Source of the DNA: Nitrospirota bacterium
Lineage (GTDB): Bacteria > Nitrospirota > Nitrospiria > Nitrospirales > Nitrospiraceae
Assembly: GCA_016201805.1 (NCBI GenBank)
Contig: JACQCB010000143.1
Coordinates: 1-7,181, forward strand
DNA length: 7,181 nucleotides
Direction: 5' to 3'
The notes beneath the pieces are model-generated. The model had not been told where the DNA came from. It worked only from the letters and a program-made list of their open reading frames with translations, and ran no database searches. Both the position numbers and the translations under genes were made by a program. Shown piece by piece: positions 5,420 through 7,181 of this stretch. Positions within the stretch are counted from its first letter, which is position 1. Each line of letters begins with the position of its first letter.

Positions 5420-5687
5420 CCACGCAAGGCAAGATACAGACGACACTCAGCATGACCTGGGCCTCTGTAACAAAAAAACCGGCGGAGGGTGGATTCGGAG
5501 AGCTCTGTATCCACGGTGGGAGTCTTGGAGAGGCTTTAGGCTTCCCGGACGACCGGGCCTGCACACCGCCCCTTCGCTCAACCCCCTCATCCCAGAGTGT
5601 TCCTCTCACCCGCACCTCCGCCTGCCTCATTGATAAGTCCGTTTTCGTGACGATCAAGAAGAAGGGAGCGGAACGGCAGACCGCTTC
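5420..5687. other. Convergent intergenic region between the second CBS gene and pncB
   Basis: No gene is supported here; open frames on both strands that cross it run into the ends of the real genes and lack family-like sequence. It contains a weak hairpin, CCCGG (5544-5548) with CCGGG (5553-5557) around a four-base loop, with AGG/CCT (5538-5540/5558-5560) extending it after a bulge. A second hairpin sits next to the pncB stop codon. An A7 run lies at about 5471-5477. I see no clear T-tailed terminator for the plus-strand cluster. Confidence 0.5.
5656..5685 (-). terminator. Possible weak terminator of pncB
   Basis: Read on the minus strand, AGCGG (5685-5681) pairs with CCGCT (5671-5667) around a nine-base loop and is followed by the pyrimidine-rich tail CCCTTCTTCTT (5666-5656). 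It starts two bases after the pncB stop codon. The stem is only 5 bp and the tail is interrupted by C, so it is a candidate only. Confidence 0.35.
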
Positions 5688-7022
5688 TCAACCGCGCTCG
5701 TCCACCGACTTGGCCAGGTCGCGAAGAGCCTGGGAGATTCTGACCGGCACGGGAGGACTGTCCTGAAGCTGTCGCAAGGACTCTGGCAACCGCGCCAGCT
5801 CGGCGGCGGCTTTTGTGCGGATATCGGCAAGCGGGCTGGAAGGGGCGAGGCGCCGGCCGGCTTCCATGACGGGCTGAACCAGTGCCTCGCCATCTTGCCG
5901 GTCATCGGCCACCGTCACGACATCCTGCGCGATCCGGCCGTCGGCTCCATACCACCGATAGACTTGTTTCCGACCCGGCCAGGTCGCCTTGCCCTCGGAC
6001 CGCTTGCGACAGGCGCGTCCCGCATATTCCTGAAGCTTGTAGGCACAGTCTAAGTAAGGGGCATCGGCGGAGGTCGTCATGCTGGTTCCCACAGCAAAGC
6101 TATCGATCGGAGCCCCGGCCGCGACCAGCGCTTGCAAGGCATATTCATCCAAATTGCCGCTGACGACAATCTGCACGTCCGGCAGTCCCCCCTCATCCAA
6201 GATGCGCCGGACCTTCCCGGCATGGACGGCCAGATCGCCGCTGTCGAGCCGCACGCCCCTGATGGTGAGGCCCTTCCGTTTCAAGCGGGGCGCCAAGGCC
6301 ACCACTTTGCCGGCCGCTGTCTCCGTGTCGTAGGTATCGATCAGCAAGACGATATTCTCGGGCTGTGCATCGGCAAAATGCGCAAAGGCCTCCGTTTCGT
6401 CGAGGTGGGCCTGGACGAAGGAATGCGCCATCGTCCCATAGAGGGGCACGCCGAAGAGGGAGCCGGCCAGCACCGTGGCCGTCCCGGCGAATCCGGCAAG
6501 GTAACTCGCACGAGCGGCCAGGAGGCCGGCCTCAGCCCCATGGGAGCGACGCAATCCGAAATCCACCAGCGGCTGTCCTTGCACCGCCAGGACCGATCGA
6601 GCGGCTTTGGATGCGATCAACGTCTGATAATGGAGGAGGTTGATCAGGCGGGTTTCGATCAATTGCGCCTCCGGAAGCGGCGCCGTCACCCTCACGATCG
6701 GCTCGTCGGGGAAAAAGACGGTCCCTTCAGGCATCGCATGGAGGTCCCCGGTGAATCGGAGACACGCACAATAGTCGACAAAGGCTCGACTGAACCGGCC
6801 GCTCTCGGCCAGCCATTGGAGTTCCTCCTCGGAGAAACGCAGGCGCTCCAAAAACTCCACGACTTGCTCGAGGCCGGCCGCCAGAAAAAAACCTCGCTTG
6901 GGAGGCAAGCGGCGCACGAAAAACTCGAAGACCGCGAACTCTTCCATCCCCTGCTCGACATAGGCCTGGAGCATGGTGAGTTGGTAGAGGTCGGTCAGGA
7001 GCGCGCTCGACCGGATGTCCAT
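5688..7022 (-). CDS. pncB: Nicotinate phosphoribosyltransferase
   Basis: This cytoplasmic enzyme of NAD salvage (Preiss-Handler route) condenses nicotinate with phosphoribosyl pyrophosphate, coupled to ATP hydrolysis, to give nicotinate mononucleotide. The 444-residue sequence opens with SALLTDLYQLTMLQAY (6-21), the classical N-terminus of the family. It continues with DFGLRRSHG (154-162), the GTMAHSF loop (196-202) whose H200 corresponds to the phosphorylated catalytic histidine, LLIDTYDT (226-233), RLDSGDL (258-264), VVSGNLDEY (286-294) and FAVGTSM (309-315), the phosphate- and ring-binding loops. Length fits the longer bacterial/eukaryotic-like type. The ATG at 7022 is preceded by AGGA four bases upstream. 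The cytochrome gene ends 48 bases upstream on the same strand, so the two may share a transcript. It converges with the CBS gene cluster. Product identity is firm; specificity for nicotinate over nicotinamide follows from the family. Confidence 0.93.
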   Translation of the reverse strand: MDIRSSALLTDLYQLTMLQAYVEQGMEEFAVFEFFVRRLPPKRGFFLAAGLEQVVEFLERLRFSEEELQWLAESGRFSRAFVDYCACLRFTGDLHAMPEGTVFFPDEPIVRVTAPLPEAQLIETRLINLLHYQTLIASKAARSVLAVQGQPLVDFGLRRSHGAEAGLLAARASYLAGFAGTATVLAGSLFGVPLYGTMAHSFVQAHLDETEAFAHFADAQPENIVLLIDTYDTETAAGKVVALAPRLKRKGLTIRGVRLDSGDLAVHAGKVRRILDEGGLPDVQIVVSGNLDEYALQALVAAGAPIDSFAVGTSMTTSADAPYLDCAYKLQEYAGRACRKRSEGKATWPGRKQVYRWYGADGRIAQDVVTVADDRQDGEALVQPVMEAGRRLAPSSPLADIRTKAAAELARLPESLRQLQDSPPVPVRISQALRDLAKSVDERG

Positions 7023-7070
7023 GAGATCCTCGGAGGCTCGTCGTGTTGGCGCCGAGGCCGATGCGTCTCG

Positions 7071-7181
7071 TTACCGCCCGCGCTGGGCAAGCAGATGGAC
7101 GTAGGCCACCACATCCTGCATCTCTTGCTCGGTCAGCCGGCCCCGCCAGCCGTGCATGGGGCTTAAGACCAGCCCGAACTC
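7071..7181 (-). CDS. c-type cytochrome, C-terminal end only (partial)
   Basis: The last 36 codons of a minus-strand gene enter from the right edge and end with TAA at 7073-7071. The translation starts EFGLVLSPMHGWRGRLTEQE and finishes MQDVVAYVHLLAQRGR. The pattern SPMHGW, then LTEQEMQDVVAYV, is the end of a class I cytochrome c fold: a methionine that would be the sixth heme-iron ligand, followed by the C-terminal helix with its conserved A-Y pair. The CxxCH heme-attachment motif should lie upstream, outside the window, so the number of heme domains and the redox partners cannot be told. It precedes pncB by 48 bases in the same direction. Confidence 0.7.
   Translation of the reverse strand, partial: EFGLVLSPMHGWRGRLTEQEMQDVVAYVHLLAQRGR

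Noticed and set aside
4403..5446. A 347-codon minus-strand open frame spanning both CBS genes and the gap between them.
   Set aside because: It is antisense to two well-recognised CBS genes with good ribosome binding sites; its translation resembles no family I know and is explained by GC-rich codon bias.
5538..5560. A hairpin in the convergent gap as terminator for the plus-strand cluster.
   Set aside because: The stem is short and interrupted, and no T-run follows on either strand.
5452..5766. A 104-codon plus-strand frame in the convergent gap.
   Set aside because: It runs into the 3' end of pncB antisense, has no good ribosome binding site and no recognisable domain.
6132..7166. A 344-codon plus-strand open frame opposite pncB and the cytochrome end.
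   Set aside because: It is fully antisense to pncB, whose family motifs are clear, and it continues through the cytochrome tail; its translation shows no domain-like pattern.

Overview
The window looks like a piece of a GC-rich bacterial chromosome. The gene set (a multi-subunit-type 2-oxoacid:acceptor oxidoreductase gamma subunit, an archaeal-type SAM synthetase, an AmmeMemoRadiSam radical SAM enzyme and a c-type cytochrome) is what I would expect from a Nitrospira-like member of the Nitrospirota. That assignment is an inference from family resemblance, not a search result.

Layout. At the left edge, a minus-strand gene cut by the window start encodes a pyruvate/2-oxoacid ferredoxin oxidoreductase gamma subunit (1-458, start codon at 458). 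A divergent gap of 313 bases follows; it holds several hairpins, and the last of them masks the ribosome binding site of the next gene. Five plus-strand genes then run in the same direction: archaeal-type methionine adenosyltransferase (772-1986), the radical SAM protein AmrS (2099-3163), a DnaJ-family co-chaperone (3265-4374), and two small tandem CBS-domain (Bateman) proteins (4454-4897 and 4985-5419). Two of the gaps in this run (1987-2098 and 3164-3264) are mostly filled by long imperfect inverted repeats. From the right edge, two minus-strand genes point back toward this cluster: the last 36 codons of a c-type cytochrome (7071-7181) and, 48 bases downstream of it, nicotinate phosphoribosyltransferase (5688-7022). 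pncB and the second CBS gene converge on a gap of about 270 bases.

How the genes may work together. The SAM synthetase makes the cofactor that AmrS cleaves, and CBS pairs commonly bind adenosyl ligands (AMP, ATP, SAM). The plus-strand run can therefore be read as SAM supply, SAM use and adenylate sensing, with a chaperone in between, but the link is only by position. The flanking genes belong to central carbon metabolism (2-oxoacid oxidoreductase), NAD salvage (pncB) and electron transport (cytochrome c). I see no tRNA, rRNA, CRISPR array, transposase or prophage gene. The parts that standard annotation would not explain are the non-coding structures: the hairpin over the SAM synthetase ribosome binding site and the two long dyads. 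The coding content is ordinary housekeeping, and I do not see a new multi-gene defence or biosynthetic system.
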